Source: Curtobacterium sp. MCJR17_020 (GTDB lineage: Bacteria; Actinomycetota; Actinomycetes; Actinomycetales; Microbacteriaceae). Taken from it: a stretch of 64,000 nucleotides of DNA. The stretch spans positions 3,534,001 to 3,598,000 of the forward strand of contig NZ_CP126260.1 of NCBI RefSeq assembly GCF_003234365.2, given 5' to 3'. A model generated the notes under the pieces. It saw only the letters and a program-made list of their open reading frames with translations, did not search any database and was not told where the DNA came from. Of the stretch, positions 9,248 through 19,382 are shown piece after piece; positions within the stretch are counted from its first letter, which is position 1; each line of letters starts with the position of its first letter. The position numbers were made by a program, and so were the translations under genes.

Positions 9248-10858
9248 CGTGAAGTACATGGTGACGCCCGCGGCCGTCGCCGCGGCGATGACCTCGTCGT
9301 CGCGGACGCTGCCACCGGGCTGGGCCACCGCACGCACACCGGCGTCGAGCAGCACCTGCAGGCCGTCGGCGAACGGGAAGAACGCATCGGACGCCGCGAC
9401 GCTGCCGGTCGCGCGGTCACCGGCACGGTTCACCGCGAGGTGGCACGAGTCCACCCGGTTGACCTGGCCCATGCCGACCCCGACGCTCGCGCCCTGGTTC
9501 GCCAGCAGGATGGCGTTCGACTTGACCGAACGGCTCGCCTTCCACGCGAAGGCCAGGTCGGCGAGGGTCTGGTCGTCGGCGGGCGCGCCGGCGACCAGGG
9601 TCCACGTGGACTGGTCGAACGCCGTGAAGCGGTCGGCGTCCTGCACCAGGAAGCCGCCGGAGATCTGCTTGACCTCGCGCGGCGCCAGGGCGAAGTCGGC
9701 CGGCAGCGTGAGCAGGCGGATGTTCTTCTTGCGCGACAGGATCTCGAGCGCCTCGGGGTCGAAGCCCGGGGCGACGACGACCTCGGTGAAGATGTCCTTC
9801 ACGGTCTCGGCCATCGCCACGGTGACCGGACGGTTCGCGGCGATGACCCCGCCGAACGCCGACAGCGGGTCGCAGGCGTGCGCGGCGGCGTGGGCCGAGG
9901 CGATCGGGTCGGCGGCGTCCGACGGGGCGATCGCGATGCCGCACGGGTTGGCGTGCTTGATGATCGCGACCGCGGGGGTGTCGAAGTCGAACGCCGCACG
10001 GACCGCCGCGTCAGCGTCGACGTAGTTGTTGTACGACATCTCCTTGCCGTGCAGCTGCGTCGCCTGCGCGATGCCGGCGCCGTCGGCGCTCGTGTACAGC
10101 GCGGCTGCCTGGTGCGCGTTCTCGCCGTAGCGGAGCGTGGCCGACAGGTCGGCGGTGAAGCCGAGGTGCTCGTCGAACGCGCCGGGCGTCTGGATGTCGC
10201 CGCTGGTCGTCGGCGCCGCAGCGGCCGCGACCACGTCGCTGGCGAAGTAGGACGCCACCGCGGTGTCGTACGCCGCGGTGTGCGCGAACGCCTGGGCCGC
10301 CAGACGCTTGCGGAGTTCGAGCGAGGTGCCGCCGGCGCGGACGGCCTCGACGACCTCGGCGTAGGACGACGGCGAGACGACGATCGCGACGTTCGGGTGG
10401 TTCTTCGCCGACGCACGGACCATCGCGGGGCCGCCGATGTCGACGTTCTCGACCACGGTCGCGGTGTCGGCACCAGAGGCCACCGTCTCGACGAACGGGT
10501 ACAGGTTCACGACGACGAGCTCGAACGCCGCGATCCCGAGGTCGGCGAGCTGCTGCTCGTGCGACTCGAGGCGCAGGTCGGCGAGCAGACCAGCGTGCAC
10601 CGAGGGGTGCAGCGTCTTGACCCGGCCGTCGAGCGACTCCGGGAACCCGGTGACGCTCGCGACGTCGGTGACGGCGTACCCGGCGTCGCGGATGGTCTGG
10701 GCGGTGGACCCCGTCGACACGATCTCGACACCCGACTCGGCGAGGGCGCCGGCGAGCTCGAGCAGGCCGGACTTGTCGCTCACCGAGATGAGTGCGCGGC
10801 GGACCGGCACCACGTCACGGTCGCGGTAGAGGCTGGGGTCGGCTGCGTGCACGCTCAT
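9224..10858 (-). CDS. purH: Bifunctional AICAR transformylase/IMP cyclohydrolase
   Basis: A 544-residue PurH catalysing the last two steps of IMP synthesis: formyl transfer to AICAR from 10-formyl-THF, then ring closure. The N-terminal MGS-like cyclohydrolase domain has [12 protein letters not shown] and [16 protein letters not shown]. The transformylase domain has [13 protein letters not shown], the catalytic K-H pair in [12 protein letters not shown], and FFPFADG near the end. Length is normal. ATG 10858 overlaps the purN stop by 4 nt (ATGA), so both folate-dependent formyltransferases are translationally coupled. A one-step tandem duplication follows the stop. Confidence 0.97.
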   Translation of the reverse strand: MSVHAADPSLYRDRDVVPVRRALISVSDKSGLLELAGALAESGVEIVSTGSTAQTIRDAGYAVTDVASVTGFPESLDGRVKTLHPSVHAGLLADLRLESHEQQLADLGIAAFELVVVNLYPFVETVASGADTATVVENVDIGGPAMVRASAKNHPNVAIVVSPSSYAEVVEAVRAGGTSLELRKRLAAQAFAHTAAYDTAVASYFASDVVAAAAAPTTSGDIQTPGAFDEHLGFTADLSATLRYGENAHQAAALYTSADGAGIAQATQLHGKEMSYNNYVDADAAVRAAFDFDTPAVAIIKHANPCGIAIAPSDAADPIASAHAAAHACDPLSAFGGVIAANRPVTVAMAETVKDIFTEVVVAPGFDPEALEILSRKKNIRLLTLPADFALAPREVKQISGGFLVQDADRFTAFDQSTWTLVAGAPADDQTLADLAFAWKASRSVKSNAILLANQGASVGVGMGQVNRVDSCHLAVNRAGDRATGSVAASDAFFPFADGLQVLLDAGVRAVAQPGGSVRDDEVIAAATAAGVTMYFTGERHFFH

Positions 10859-11448
10859 GCGCTCGGGGTGCCCTTCAGGTCGGTGGTGCCGTTGGCGATG
10901 TCGAGGATGGTCTGGATGAGCAGGCGGCGCTCGACCGGCTTGATGCGGTCGTGCAGCGTCGACTCGGAGTCGCCCGGGAGCACGGGGACGCGCTCCTGGG
11001 CCAGGATCGGGCCGGTGTCCACGCCGTCGTCGACCGCGATGACGCTCGCGCCGGTCTCGGTGACGCCGGCTGCCAGGGCGTCCCGCACGCCGTGGGCGCC
11101 GGGGAACTCGGGCAGGTACGCCGGGTGGGTGTTGATGATGCCCGGGGCGAACTCGGACACCACGGCCGGGGGCAGCAGGCGCATCAGGCCCGAGAGCACG
11201 AGCAGGTCGGGCGACCACGGGCGGATCTGCTCGGCGAGCGACTGTCCCCACTCGGCGCGGGTCTCGTAGCGCGAGAACGGCACCGTGAAGGTCGGGATCG
11301 AGAACTCCTCGCCCAGACCGAGACCCTCGGCGTCGCGGTCGGCACCGATGGCGACGACACGGGCGGGGTACTCGGCGTCGAAGGTCGCTTCGAGCAGGGC
11401 TCGGAGGTTCGACCCGGTACCGGAGATCAGGACGACCAGTTCGAGCAC
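10855..11448 (-). CDS. purN: Phosphoribosylglycinamide formyltransferase
   Basis: A 197-residue GAR transformylase using 10-formyl-THF. It shows the nucleotide-binding start [17 protein letters not shown], the catalytic segment [20 protein letters not shown] (Asn and His of the formyl-transfer site) and the [20 protein letters not shown] loop with the catalytic Asp. The GTG start at 11448 is set by a TAGGGT -10 seven nt upstream and the homologous N-terminus. It is coupled to purH by a 4-nt overlap. The order sucC-sucD-perM-purN-purH is conserved in actinobacteria. Confidence 0.96.
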   Translation of the reverse strand: MLELVVLISGTGSNLRALLEATFDAEYPARVVAIGADRDAEGLGLGEEFSIPTFTVPFSRYETRAEWGQSLAEQIRPWSPDLLVLSGLMRLLPPAVVSEFAPGIINTHPAYLPEFPGAHGVRDALAAGVTETGASVIAVDDGVDTGPILAQERVPVLPGDSESTLHDRIKPVERRLLIQTILDIANGTTDLKGTPSA

Positions 11449-11455
11449 GGCACCA

Positions 11456-11461
11456 ACCCTA
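11456..11461 (-). promoter_or_regulatory. -10 box TAGGGT, leaderless start of purN
   Basis: TAGGGT on the minus strand, then 7 nt, then GTG 11448. It gives the purNH pair its own start separate from the DUF6350 gene. Confidence 0.6.
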
Positions 11462-11489
11462 CCGGGACCCGCGCGGCATGACGTCGGCG

Positions 11490-13511
11490 CTAGTGATCGT
11501 CCTTCGGGCGGCGCCACCAGGGCAGCTCCTCGTCGGGGATCTGGTCGGTGACGTCCCAGTTCGCCGGACGGGACGACTGGGTGGGAGCGGCGGCGGGGGC
11601 CTCGGGTGCGGCCGGTTCGTCGGCGACGTCGTCCCGTCCGGCGACGAACTCCTCGGTGCTCCACGGGAACGCCGGCTGCGCGTCGGTGTGGTCGGGAGTG
11701 GACGTCGACGTGGCGGGCCGTTCCGGAGCGGGCGCAGGGCGCTGCTGCTCGGCTACGGCGTCGGCACCGGTCACGCGGTCGCGGAGTCCACCGGCGCGGT
11801 CGCGGAGTCCACCAGCTCGCTCGCGGAGTCCACCGGCCCGTTCGCGCGCACCGTCGGCGACACCGTGCAGTCGATCGCGCAGGGCGCCCATCGCCGCACG
11901 TCCCGACGAGCGGGGCTCGGTCGGGCTCTCGTCGACCAGGCGCTCCGAAGCGACGGCGTCGGTCTTGGCCCAGGCCGGCAGTTCCACGTCGTGGTCCGGG
12001 TCACGTGGGGGCGTCCGAGGCGTCCGAGGCGTCCGAGGCGTCGCGATGGGCGCCGGCGCGACCGGTCCGTCGGCGATCGGTTCCGTCGGGTGCTCCACGG
12101 CGGTGCGGGGGCGGGCAGCGGTCGACCCGTCGTGCGTCTCCTCGACGACGAACCGGTGCACGTCGGTGGTCCGTCCCGCGCCGGCCTGGTCGAGCGCGGC
12201 GAGGAGCGATCCCGTCCCGGCCTCGGCTCCGCTGCGGTCCGCGTCGTCGTCGTCCGCCTCGGTCCAGCGCTCCCGTGTCCAGCCCCGGTCGGGCAGGCGG
12301 ACGAGGTCGCTACCCGCAGCGAGGGCGATGACTGCCGGCAGGCCGATCTCGAGCGCGGCGAAGCCACCGACCACCAGGGCGTGCGGGCCGACGTCGGCCA
12401 GTCGTCCGGGGCCGAACGAACCCGACGACACCCAGGCGATCAGCCCGGTCAGGACACCGGCGACGACGCCCGTCGCGACACCGGCGAGCGCTCGGTGGAG
12501 TGCGGAGTCGGCGTTCCCCAGCGCACGGACGAGTCGCGGGCGCATCGAGCCGCCGATCGCGAAGCCGGCGATCACCGGTACCAGGATCCAGACCAGGCCG
12601 AAGGTGTGGCCCGAGGTCGGCAGTGCGCCGAACACCGGCAGTCCGGGGATCGGTCCGAGGGTCGTGGCGATCGGGGACACGCTCGAACCGGTCCCGATGG
12701 CGAACCCGGGGCCGACCAGCCACGACGTCGCCCACCCGACGAAGTCCGGCAGGAACGCGAGCTGCCCGACGGTGAGGGCGATGCCGCCGATCACGCCCGC
12801 GTGCGACTGCTCGTACAGGGTGATGACCTCGGCGAACGAGGTGAAGAGCAGGAACGCGACGACGACCCCGGCGAACGCGACGACGACTCCGGTGGCGGCG
12901 GTCCCGGCGCGGAGACCGAACCCGGCGATCGCACGCCAGAGCTCGGGCACGCGGTCGAGCAGGTCGAGCACACGCTGGGTGGCGGGGTCCGCCGGCAGGT
13001 CCCGCCGTCGTCGGCAGACCTCCGAGCTGATGAGCGCCGGGATCCCGAACCACAGGGCGGGCAGGACCACTGCCTGCCAGATCGTCGGCTGCGTGGCGGC
13101 GGAGGTCGACGACAGCGCGACGCCGAGGCCGAGCGCCGCGACGACCGCCGTCCCCACCAGCAGGCCGGTGGTGCGGTGCTCGGTCTCCGCGAAGCGTCGA
13201 CCAGCACGTGCACCGAGCCAGGCGGTCACGACTGCGAAGCCGAGCGCCGCGAGCGTCACGTGGATGGGGTCGGCGGCACCGCTGACCCCGGAGCTCTTCG
13301 CCAGCGCGGAGCCGAGCAGGAACGAGACGTCGACGCCGTGGCCGACGAGCCAGACGCTGCCGGTGGCCTTCCAGAACACGTCCCAGTCGACCTGCAGGCC
13401 GTACTCGAAGCCCCACAGCAGGGTGAGCGGCACCAGTGCGATCCCGATGCCGACGCCGACCGTCACGACCGCCTCGATCGCGGCGAGCAGAGCGGTTCCC
13501 AGGCGGTTCAT
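11490..13511 (-). CDS. DUF6350 (PerM-type) multi-pass membrane protein
   Basis: A 673-residue protein. Residues 1-400 contain about nine to ten hydrophobic segments (for example [20 protein letters not shown] near the N-terminus). Residues 400-673 are a hydrophilic Pro/Ala/Asp/Arg-rich cytoplasmic tail. Position between sucD and purN matches mycobacterial PerM, an integral membrane protein linked to cell division and acid tolerance. The family match rests on order and topology. The tail contains about four 7-residue repeats ([14 protein letters not shown]) from a 21-bp minisatellite. ATG 13511 is preceded by TATCCT seven nt upstream, with no ribosome site. Confidence 0.85.
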   Translation of the reverse strand: MNRLGTALLAAIEAVVTVGVGIGIALVPLTLLWGFEYGLQVDWDVFWKATGSVWLVGHGVDVSFLLGSALAKSSGVSGAADPIHVTLAALGFAVVTAWLGARAGRRFAETEHRTTGLLVGTAVVAALGLGVALSSTSAATQPTIWQAVVLPALWFGIPALISSEVCRRRRDLPADPATQRVLDLLDRVPELWRAIAGFGLRAGTAATGVVVAFAGVVVAFLLFTSFAEVITLYEQSHAGVIGGIALTVGQLAFLPDFVGWATSWLVGPGFAIGTGSSVSPIATTLGPIPGLPVFGALPTSGHTFGLVWILVPVIAGFAIGGSMRPRLVRALGNADSALHRALAGVATGVVAGVLTGLIAWVSSGSFGPGRLADVGPHALVVGGFAALEIGLPAVIALAAGSDLVRLPDRGWTRERWTEADDDDADRSGAEAGTGSLLAALDQAGAGRTTDVHRFVVEETHDGSTAARPRTAVEHPTEPIADGPVAPAPIATPRTPRTPRTPPRDPDHDVELPAWAKTDAVASERLVDESPTEPRSSGRAAMGALRDRLHGVADGARERAGGLRERAGGLRDRAGGLRDRVTGADAVAEQQRPAPAPERPATSTSTPDHTDAQPAFPWSTEEFVAGRDDVADEPAAPEAPAAAPTQSSRPANWDVTDQIPDEELPWWRRPKDDH
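11775..11858. repeat. Four 21-bp tandem repeats in the DUF6350 tail
   Basis: Units of 21 bp (11775-11795, 11796-11816, 11817-11837 and a diverged fourth to 11858) share TCGCGGAGTCCACC. On the coding strand they give seven-residue repeats with alternating charge. Confidence 0.8.
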
Positions 13512-13518
13512 CGCAGCG

Positions 13519-13524
13519 AGGATA
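13519..13524 (-). promoter_or_regulatory. -10 box TATCCT, leaderless start of the DUF6350 gene
   Basis: TATCCT, 7 nt, then ATG 13511 on the minus strand. Confidence 0.6.
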
Positions 13525-13567
13525 CGTGGAGGCGTGCCCTGCGCTGGTCAGCCGCGCTGGCCACCCA

Positions 13568-13639
13568 CGCAAAACACCGGTGCTCGTCGGACGAACACGC
13601 GCAAGACGCGGTTCGACGAACGAACACCGGTGTTTTGCG
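13568..13639. repeat. Intergenic palindromic element, 15-bp perfect arms
   Basis: Arms CGCAAAACACCGGTG (13568-13582) and CACCGGTGTTTTGCG (13625-13639) are perfectly inverted around 42 bp that contain further TCGTCGGACGAAC/TTCGACGAAC-type repeats. It lies 14 nt downstream of the sucD stop and could act as its terminator. The layout resembles the other intergenic repeat clusters here, but the sequence differs. Confidence 0.75.
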
Positions 13640-13653
13640 GAACGGACGAACCG

Positions 13654-14541
13654 CTAGCGGGCGGCGACGACCTCGCGCAGCAGCGCAGCGGTCTCGGACG
13701 GCGTCTTGCCGACCTTGACGCCGGCGGCCTCGAGCGCCTGCTTCTTCGCCTCGGCGGTGCCGGCGGAACCGGACACGATCGCTCCGGCGTGGCCCATCGT
13801 CTTGCCCTCGGGGGCGGTGAAGCCCGCGACGTAGCCGACGACCGGCTTCGTGACGTGCGCCTTGATGAACTCGGCTGCGCGCTCCTCGGCGTCGCCACCG
13901 ATCTCACCGATCATCACGATGGCCTCGGTCTCGGGGTCCGCCTCGAACGCGGCGAGCGCGTCGATGTGCGTGGTCCCGATGACCGGGTCGCCGCCGATGC
14001 CGATGGCGGTCGAGAAGCCCAGGTCCCGCAGCTCGTACATCATCTGGTAGGTCAGGGTGCCCGACTTCGAGACGAGGCCGATCGGGCCCTTGCCGGTGAT
14101 CGTCGCCGGGGTGATGCCGACGAGCGACTCCCCCGGGGTGATGATGCCGGGGCAGTTCGGGCCGATGATGCGGGTCTTCCCGCCGAGCGCCTTGGCGTGC
14201 GCCCAGAACTCGGCGGCGTCCTGCACCGGGATGCCCTCGGTGATGACGACGACGAGCGGGATCGCGGCATCGATGGCCTCGAGCACGGCGTCCTTGGCGA
14301 AGGCCGGCGGCACGAAGACGATGGAGACGTCGGCGCCGGTGGTGTCGATGGCCTCGCGCACGGTGCCGAAGACGGGCAGCGACACGTCGCCGTGGGTGAC
14401 GGTGGTGCCGGCCTTGCGGGCGTTGACGCCACCGACGACCTGGGTGCCGGCCTTCAGCATGAGGGCGGTGTGCTTGGTACCCTCGCCGCCGGTGATGCCC
14501 TGGACGATGACCTTGGAGTCCTTGTTGAGGAAGATCGACAT
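13654..14541 (-). CDS. sucD: Succinyl-CoA synthetase alpha subunit
   Basis: A 295-residue alpha subunit. The N-terminal CoA-binding Rossmann domain has [15 protein letters not shown] and [11 protein letters not shown]. The C-terminal ligase domain has the phosphohistidine loop segment [18 protein letters not shown] (His of GHAGA) and the NCPGIITP element. With SucC it interconverts succinyl-CoA and succinate with substrate-level phosphorylation in the TCA cycle. It starts 11 nt after the sucC stop, with an AAGGGACTGACC ribosome region. Confidence 0.97.
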   Translation of the reverse strand: MSIFLNKDSKVIVQGITGGEGTKHTALMLKAGTQVVGGVNARKAGTTVTHGDVSLPVFGTVREAIDTTGADVSIVFVPPAFAKDAVLEAIDAAIPLVVVITEGIPVQDAAEFWAHAKALGGKTRIIGPNCPGIITPGESLVGITPATITGKGPIGLVSKSGTLTYQMMYELRDLGFSTAIGIGGDPVIGTTHIDALAAFEADPETEAIVMIGEIGGDAEERAAEFIKAHVTKPVVGYVAGFTAPEGKTMGHAGAIVSGSAGTAEAKKQALEAAGVKVGKTPSETAALLREVVAAR

Positions 14542-14552
14542 GGTCAGTCCCT

Positions 14553-15722
14553 TCAGGCCGCGGCAGCGGCGAGTTCGGCGGCCTGCTCGGCCGCGTCGTC
14601 CATGGTCGCGGCGACGGTGACGAGCGGGTGCGCTGCCTCCGCCAGGATCCGTCGGCCCTCTTCCACGTTGTTGCCGTCCAGGCGCACGACGAGCGGCTTG
14701 GTGGCCGCGTCGCCGAGGATCCCGAGGGCGGCGACGATGCCGTTCGCGACGGCGTCGCAGGCGGTGATGCCACCGAAGACGTTCACGAAGACGCTCTTCA
14801 CCTGCGGGTCGCCGAGGATGACGTCGAGGCCGTTGGCCATGACCTCGGCCGAGGCGCCGCCGCCGATGTCGAGGAAGTTCGCGGGCTTCACGCCGCCGTG
14901 CCGCTCACCGGCGTAGGCGACGACGTCGAGCGTCGACATGACGAGGCCCGCGCCGTTGCCGATGACGCCGACCTGGCCGTCGAGCTTGACGTAGTTCAGG
15001 CCGTGGGCCTTCGCCTTGGCCTCGAGCGGGTCCTCGCTGGCGGAGTCCTCGAGGTCCTTGTGCGCGGGGTGGCGGAAGTCGGCGTTCTCGTCGAGCGAGA
15101 CCTTGCCGTCGAGCGCCAGGATCTGGCCGTCGCCCGTGCGGACGAGGGGGTTCACCTCGACGAGCGTGGCGTCCTCGCCCTTGTAGACGTCGTAGAGCTT
15201 CGAGAAGACGTCGGCCACCTGGTCGACGAGCTCCGCCGGGAACCCGGCCTGCTCGGCGATCGCGCGACCGGCGGCAGCGTCGATCCCGGTGAGCGGGTCG
15301 ACCTCGACGCGGGCGAGCGCCTCGGGCTTCTCGACGGCGAGCTGCTCGATCTCCATGCCGCCCTCGACGCTGGTGAGCGAGAGGTAGGAGCGGTTGGCCC
15401 GGTCGAGCAGCACGGAGAAGTAGAACTCCTCGGCGATGTCGGCGCCCTGGGCGATCATGACGCGCTGCACGGTGTGGCCCTTGATGTCGAGCCCGAGGAT
15501 GGCCTGGGCGTGCTCGAACGCCTCGTCGGGGGTCTTCGCGACCTTGACGCCGCCGGCCTTGCCGCGCCCACCGACCTTCACCTGGGCCTTGACGACCACG
15601 ACGCCACCGATCTCCTCGGCCGCCGCTCTCGCCTCTTCCGGGGTGTCGGCGATGATCCCCTGGAGGACGGGGACGCCGTAGGACTCGAAGAGGTCCCTGG
15701 CCTGATACTCGAAAAGATCCAC
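14553..15722 (-). CDS. sucC: Succinyl-CoA synthetase beta subunit (ADP-forming type)
   Basis: A 389-residue beta subunit. The ATP-grasp N-terminus has [19 protein letters not shown], a [10 protein letters not shown] nucleotide loop and EVNPLV metal site. The C-terminal flavodoxin-like domain has [10 protein letters not shown] and [15 protein letters not shown] 15722 is preceded by GGAAGAAG. It is the first gene of a sucCD operon. The 325 bp upstream are its likely control region. Confidence 0.97.
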   Translation of the reverse strand: MDLFEYQARDLFESYGVPVLQGIIADTPEEARAAAEEIGGVVVVKAQVKVGGRGKAGGVKVAKTPDEAFEHAQAILGLDIKGHTVQRVMIAQGADIAEEFYFSVLLDRANRSYLSLTSVEGGMEIEQLAVEKPEALARVEVDPLTGIDAAAGRAIAEQAGFPAELVDQVADVFSKLYDVYKGEDATLVEVNPLVRTGDGQILALDGKVSLDENADFRHPAHKDLEDSASEDPLEAKAKAHGLNYVKLDGQVGVIGNGAGLVMSTLDVVAYAGERHGGVKPANFLDIGGGASAEVMANGLDVILGDPQVKSVFVNVFGGITACDAVANGIVAALGILGDAATKPLVVRLDGNNVEEGRRILAEAAHPLVTVAATMDDAAEQAAELAAAAA

Positions 15723-16047
15723 GCTGTTCTTCTTCCCGCACGGTTCGTGCGATCGGCATCGGTTTCCCGGTCGCGCACTCCACATCGAGGGTCGCTCGAT
15801 GTCGAGACAACGGCCGTCACGCAGCCTAGCGCGGCGACATGGACGTCGAGACAACGGGCGGCGCGGGACGCAGGGGAAGGCGCGGTCGCTCGACCACCCG
15901 TCGGCGACCGCGCTCCACTCCCCCGAGCACCGGCAGTGTGCACGTCCCTCGTGACGAGCAGGTGACGTCGAGGTGAACTCCCCCGGCGTTCCGGGTCGTC
16001 CCAGGGGGACCGGCGTACACCGGAAGACCCCGACGGAAGGACCCCGC
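15723..16047. other. Divergent intergenic region sucC / SnoaL-like gene
   Basis: About 325 bp with no supported gene. It contains a hairpin ACATCGAG-GGTCG-CTCGATGT near 15781-15801 and two direct copies of GTCGAGACAACGG (about 15801-15813 and 15845-15857). Promoters for both flanking genes must lie here. None is clear enough to place. Confidence 0.6.
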
Positions 16048-16482
16048 ATGACCGCGGAACGGAACCAGCAGGCGCAGGAACGACTCGGCGAGATCCTGGA
16101 GGCGCGGGCCTTCGACCGCTTCCCCGAGGTCTGGGCGGAGGACGTCGTGGACCACGACCCCGCGCCCGACCAGCAGCCCGGCCTCGCGGGGATCGTCGAC
16201 TTCTGGACCGAGTTCACCACCGCGTTCCCGGACCTCACGCTCGAGCCCGACCCGCTCGTCGTCACGGACGACTTCATCACCGCGGTGTTCACGATCCGCG
16301 GGACCCACACCGGTCCGTTCCAGGGCCACGCGCCGACGGGTCGCACCTTCGAGATCCGCGGCATCCAGGTCTCGAAGTTCCGTGACGGCAAGATCGCCGA
16401 ACGCTGGGGCGCCACCGACGAGAAGGGTCTGGCGGAGCAGCTCGCGCTCGGCTCCGGCGACGTCCACTTCGTCAGCGCCTGA
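16048..16482 (+). CDS. SnoaL-like ester-cyclase-family protein
   Basis: A 144-residue NTF2-like/SnoaL-like domain. Features are an N-terminal helix, a [10 protein letters not shown] pocket motif, [20 protein letters not shown] and the [20 protein letters not shown] strand pair typical of predicted ester cyclases. Most members of this group are of unknown function, acting on small hydrophobic molecules or polyketide-like substrates. ATG 16048 has GGAAGGAC 5 nt upstream. It is followed after 43 nt by a small acidic gene. Confidence 0.88.
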   Translation: MTAERNQQAQERLGEILEARAFDRFPEVWAEDVVDHDPAPDQQPGLAGIVDFWTEFTTAFPDLTLEPDPLVVTDDFITAVFTIRGTHTGPFQGHAPTGRTFEIRGIQVSKFRDGKIAERWGATDEKGLAEQLALGSGDVHFVSA

Positions 16483-16525
16483 ACACCATCTGACACCCGG
16501 CACCACCCACACCCAGGAGGACACC

Positions 16526-16819
16526 ATGAGCGATCCCGGCATCAGCCCCGTCGACGACTTCGAGGCCCAGCAGCGCCGCGACGACGACATCGACCGCGAG
16601 CACGTCGGCCCGTACGAGGTGGACGAGTCCGAGGAGTCCCTCGAGACCGTGACGAACGACGCCGTCGCCGGCGAGACCGTCGAGCCGCAGCCCGGTGACG
16701 GCACCGACGACGGCCCGACCGGCGGCTCCCCGCGCGAGGGCTCCCCCGACCTGTGGGAGCACGACGCCGACGAGGACCGGCCGGACCTGGGTGACGACCT
16801 CGGCACCAAGCCGCTCTGA
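16526..16819 (+). CDS. Small acidic protein of unknown function
   Basis: A 97-residue, strongly acidic protein (Asp/Glu dominate) with almost no hydrophobic core, so probably disordered. AGGAGG stands 5 nt before ATG 16526, one of the best ribosome sites in the window. No family was recognised. The likely promoter is shared with the SnoaL-like gene. Confidence 0.75.
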   Translation: MSDPGISPVDDFEAQQRRDDDIDREHVGPYEVDESEESLETVTNDAVAGETVEPQPGDGTDDGPTGGSPREGSPDLWEHDADEDRPDLGDDLGTKPL

Positions 16820-16857
16820 TCCGCATCCCCTGATCAGCGCCTCCCCCAGCGATCCGC

Positions 16858-16889
16858 GGAACACGGCCCGTAGCATCGGGCCGTGTTCC
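16858..16889. promoter_or_regulatory. Hairpin carrying a -10 box in its loop and a start codon in its arm
   Basis: Arms GGAACACGGCCCG (16858-16870) and CGGGCCGTGTTCC (16877-16889) are perfectly inverted around TAGCAT. TAGCAT is followed by 6 nt and GTG 16883, the leaderless arrangement seen at other genes. The -10 is therefore the loop of a 13-bp inverted repeat, and the start codon lies in its right arm. It may be an operator palindrome or a terminator of the upstream gene. Confidence 0.6.
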
Positions 16890-17248
16890 GTCGTGTCCGT
16901 GCCAGCGTCCGCAGCATGCCGTCGGCCGCCCGACTGGTGGCGATCGCGGCGATGCTGCTCGTCGCGGCCTCCGCACACCTCGCCGCGCAGTCCGAGCCGG
17001 CAGGACGGTGGGTCCCGCTCCTCGCGGTCGCGGTGGTCGGAGCCGTCGTCACCGGAGCGCCGAGCCGCCACTGGCCGCTCCCCGCGATCTGGCTCGTCGC
17101 GACCCTGCTCGCCCTGACGGGCGACGTCCGGGTCGACGGCACGTACCTGGTGACCGCCCTCGTGACCGGCGCGGTCGCGCTCGTCGCGGCGATCGCCGCT
17201 GATCTCGTCCCCGTCCTGCGGGCGCGACGCCGACGGGGTGGACCGTGA
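16883..17248 (+). CDS. Small membrane protein of unknown function
   Basis: A 121-residue protein with about four hydrophobic segments (residues about 20-38, 45-60, 68-82, 90-112) and a short basic tail (RARRRRGG). GTG 16883 fits a TAGCAT -10 six nt upstream. ATG 16916 is an alternative start. Its TGA stop overlaps the GTG of the next gene by 4 nt, so the two are coupled. No family recognised. Confidence 0.7.
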   Translation: MFRRVRASVRSMPSAARLVAIAAMLLVAASAHLAAQSEPAGRWVPLLAVAVVGAVVTGAPSRHWPLPAIWLVATLLALTGDVRVDGTYLVTALVTGAVALVAAIAADLVPVLRARRRRGGP

Positions 17249-18144
17249 CCACCCCACGGCCTGGAGGCCCGGTGCCGTGCCCGCCACGTCCCTCCAGTCA
17301 CGGCCGTCACCCCGCTGGCGCGGTGCGCCGGAACCGGCTGGTGGAGCCCACCTCCCGTCCGTCGTCCGGTCGCGTCCACGACCGCAACCTGCGTCGGTTC
17401 CTCGGTGACAGCACACCCGTGGCCGCGGGCGGCCGCGCCATCCTGCTGCAGATCGCCGACCCGGTCGTCGCGGCGGGCGTCCGCCGGCACTCGGACTTCG
17501 CCCGTCGACCGCAGCAGCGGCTGGCCCACACCCTGATGTTCGTGTACGCCGTCGTCTCCGGCACGGAGCAGGACGCCGCGATCGCCGCCGGCTTCGTGAA
17601 CCGGGCCCACGCGCCCGTGACCGGCGCGGACGAGGTCGACCGGCAGCTGTGGGTGGCCGCGACACTGTTCGACTCGGCTCGTCGGGCGCACGACCTGTTC
17701 GGCGCTCCCGTCACGGCGGAACGCGCCGAGGCCGTGCTCGCCGCGTACGCCCCGATCGCGACGACGCTGCGGGTGCCCGCCGAGCGCTGGCCGACCTCGG
17801 TCGCGGCCTTCGACGAGTACTGGGCCGACGCCCTCGACCGGCTCGAGGTCACCGACGACGCCCGCGGGGTGGTGCGGGACCTGCTCCACCCGCGGTTCGC
17901 GCCGCTCTGGGTGCGTGCCGCGATGCCGCTCGTCCGGATCGTCACGGTCGGGATGCTGCCGGAGCGGCTGCGGACCGCGTACGGGTTCGCGTGGGGGCCG
18001 CGTGAGCACCGTCGGTTCCAGCGGACGGTCGCCGTGGTCAGCGGGGTGCGGTCGGTCCTGCCCGGGGCCCTGCTGCGGCTGCCGGGTCCGCTGCTGCTGC
18101 GGGCGATGCGCCGGACGGCCGGGCGACACGCCACGGTACGGTAG
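17245..18144 (+). CDS. MpaB-like oxygenase (DUF2236)
   Basis: A 299-residue protein of the DUF2236/MpaB/Lcp family of b-type haem oxygenases. Matching blocks are GGRAILLQIADPVVAAGVRR, HSDF, AAGFVNRAHAPV (candidate haem-ligand His), WVAATLFDSARRAHDLFG and FDEYWADALD. The family includes rubber oxygenase Lcp and fungal MpaB; most bacterial members have no known substrate. The first about 35 residues are basic, proline-rich and not conserved, so translation may really start further in. It is coupled to the small membrane gene by a GTGA overlap. Confidence 0.88.
   Translation: MTTPRPGGPVPCPPRPSSHGRHPAGAVRRNRLVEPTSRPSSGRVHDRNLRRFLGDSTPVAAGGRAILLQIADPVVAAGVRRHSDFARRPQQRLAHTLMFVYAVVSGTEQDAAIAAGFVNRAHAPVTGADEVDRQLWVAATLFDSARRAHDLFGAPVTAERAEAVLAAYAPIATTLRVPAERWPTSVAAFDEYWADALDRLEVTDDARGVVRDLLHPRFAPLWVRAAMPLVRIVTVGMLPERLRTAYGFAWGPREHRRFQRTVAVVSGVRSVLPGALLRLPGPLLLRAMRRTAGRHATVR
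18137..18142 (+). promoter_or_regulatory. -10 box TACGGT, leaderless start of gene at 18150
   Basis: TACGGT, then AGCGGGC (7 nt), then ATG 18150. The box overlaps the stop codon of the MpaB-like gene. Confidence 0.55.
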
Positions 18145-18149
18145 CGGGC

Positions 18150-18758
18150 ATGTCGGTCGACCACTTCGCCATCACGGTCCCGCGCTCCTGGTTCGAGCTG
18201 CCCGTCGAGCCGGAGCGCCGCGACGACCGGATCAGCGCCCTCGTGCAGGAGCGCATCGAGGACCAGCGCGAGCTCTGGGACCACCGCACCGAGATCGTCC
18301 GGGCCCTCCGTCGGTTCGCCCGGTCGGCATGGGACAGCGGTGCGCGGTACTGCGCGGCCTTCGCCGAGCCGAGCGAGGACGGCATCGTCTCCGGCGCCCT
18401 GACCGTCACGGTCCTGCCCGCTCCCGAAGCCGGCGGCGACCCGCTCGCCGCCCTGACCGACCACGTCGCCGCGCTCGGCGGTGACGACGACGGCATGCAC
18501 GTCGACGTGCACGAGGTCCCCCGGGTCGGCCGTGTGCCGCGTGTCTGGGGCGTCTCGACCGTGCAGGCGCCGGACGGCCGCGGCTCGTTCGACGTCGTGC
18601 TCATGCAGACGTTCGTGCCGGCGGGCGACCAGGTCGCCCTGGTGAGCGTGTCCTCGCCCGCGACCGACCTGGCCGAGCCGCTGTACGAACTGTTCGAGAC
18701 CGTGACCGACACCTTCGAGCTCATCGACTCGGCCACGGTCGGCGGCGGGGTCGACTGA
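18150..18758 (+). CDS. Hypothetical protein paired with FHA protein
   Basis: A 202-residue soluble alpha/beta protein with no signal or membrane segment; an N-terminal FAITVPRSWFELPVEP segment and a C-terminal AEPLYELFETVTDTFELI helix are visible. Proteins of similar layout occur beside type VII secretion genes in actinobacteria, but I cannot name a family. Its TGA overlaps the ATG of the FHA gene by one base. It has its own leaderless-type promoter. Confidence 0.7.
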   Translation: MSVDHFAITVPRSWFELPVEPERRDDRISALVQERIEDQRELWDHRTEIVRALRRFARSAWDSGARYCAAFAEPSEDGIVSGALTVTVLPAPEAGGDPLAALTDHVAALGGDDDGMHVDVHEVPRVGRVPRVWGVSTVQAPDGRGSFDVVLMQTFVPAGDQVALVSVSSPATDLAEPLYELFETVTDTFELIDSATVGGGVD

Positions 18759-19366
18759 TGCGGATCTGGCCGTTCCGGAAGCGCCGGAAGCCCGTCGAAC
18801 CCGTCGTGGAGCGGGTCACCGGCGACGACCTCGCGCGGATGGCGCAGCGCGGCGAACTCGCCCGCGCGGTCGTCACGCCGCCGCCGGCTCCCCGCGCCAG
18901 CGCCGACCGGGTGCGGGCGACCGTCGCGCAGCTGCCCGGGCGTCCCTTGGGCTCCGCCGGTGGCACGGCTCGCCGCGACGCGGCTCCGGCCCGGCAGACC
19001 GCGGCGGCCGTCCTGGTGCTCGACGACCACCAGCGGGTGACCGTGTCCGGTGGCGGGCTGATCGGCCGTGACCCGGCGAGCGCCCACCCGGACGGCGGCT
19101 ACGCGCACATGATCGCGCTCGAGGACCCGGACAAGCTGCTCAGCCGCACGCACCTGGAGTTCGGCTTCGGTGCCGAGGGTTCGCTCTGGGTGCTCGACAC
19201 GGCGTCGGCGAACGGGGTCGAGCTGCAGCGGCCGGGGTTCCCGGCGACGATGGTGCCACCGGCGCAGCGCACCGTGGTGCAGCCGGGCGACGTGGTCGTG
19301 TTCGGCGGCCACACCCTGCGCGCCGAGCCGCAGACCGCGCTGGTCGGCGAAGCCCCGCTCGGCTGA
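18758..19366 (+). CDS. FHA-domain protein near the type VII locus
   Basis: A 202-residue protein. A basic N-terminus (WPFRKRRKP) and a linker lead to an FHA domain at about 85-195 with GLIGRDPAS, the phosphothreonine-binding SRTHLEF (Ser and His positions) and DTASANGVEL. FHA domains bind phosphothreonine peptides. It is convergent with the EccC-type gene, which also has FHA-like N-terminal domains, so a role in regulating secretion is plausible but unproven. Confidence 0.85.
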   Translation: MRIWPFRKRRKPVEPVVERVTGDDLARMAQRGELARAVVTPPPAPRASADRVRATVAQLPGRPLGSAGGTARRDAAPARQTAAAVLVLDDHQRVTVSGGGLIGRDPASAHPDGGYAHMIALEDPDKLLSRTHLEFGFGAEGSLWVLDTASANGVELQRPGFPATMVPPAQRTVVQPGDVVVFGGHTLRAEPQTALVGEAPLG

Positions 19367-19382
19367 CGCCGAGCGGCGCTGC

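Noticed and set aside
15801..15857. Two GTCGAGACAACGG copies as an operator pair for sucC
   Set aside because: Only two direct copies without placement relative to a clear promoter; kept as part of the intergenic description.
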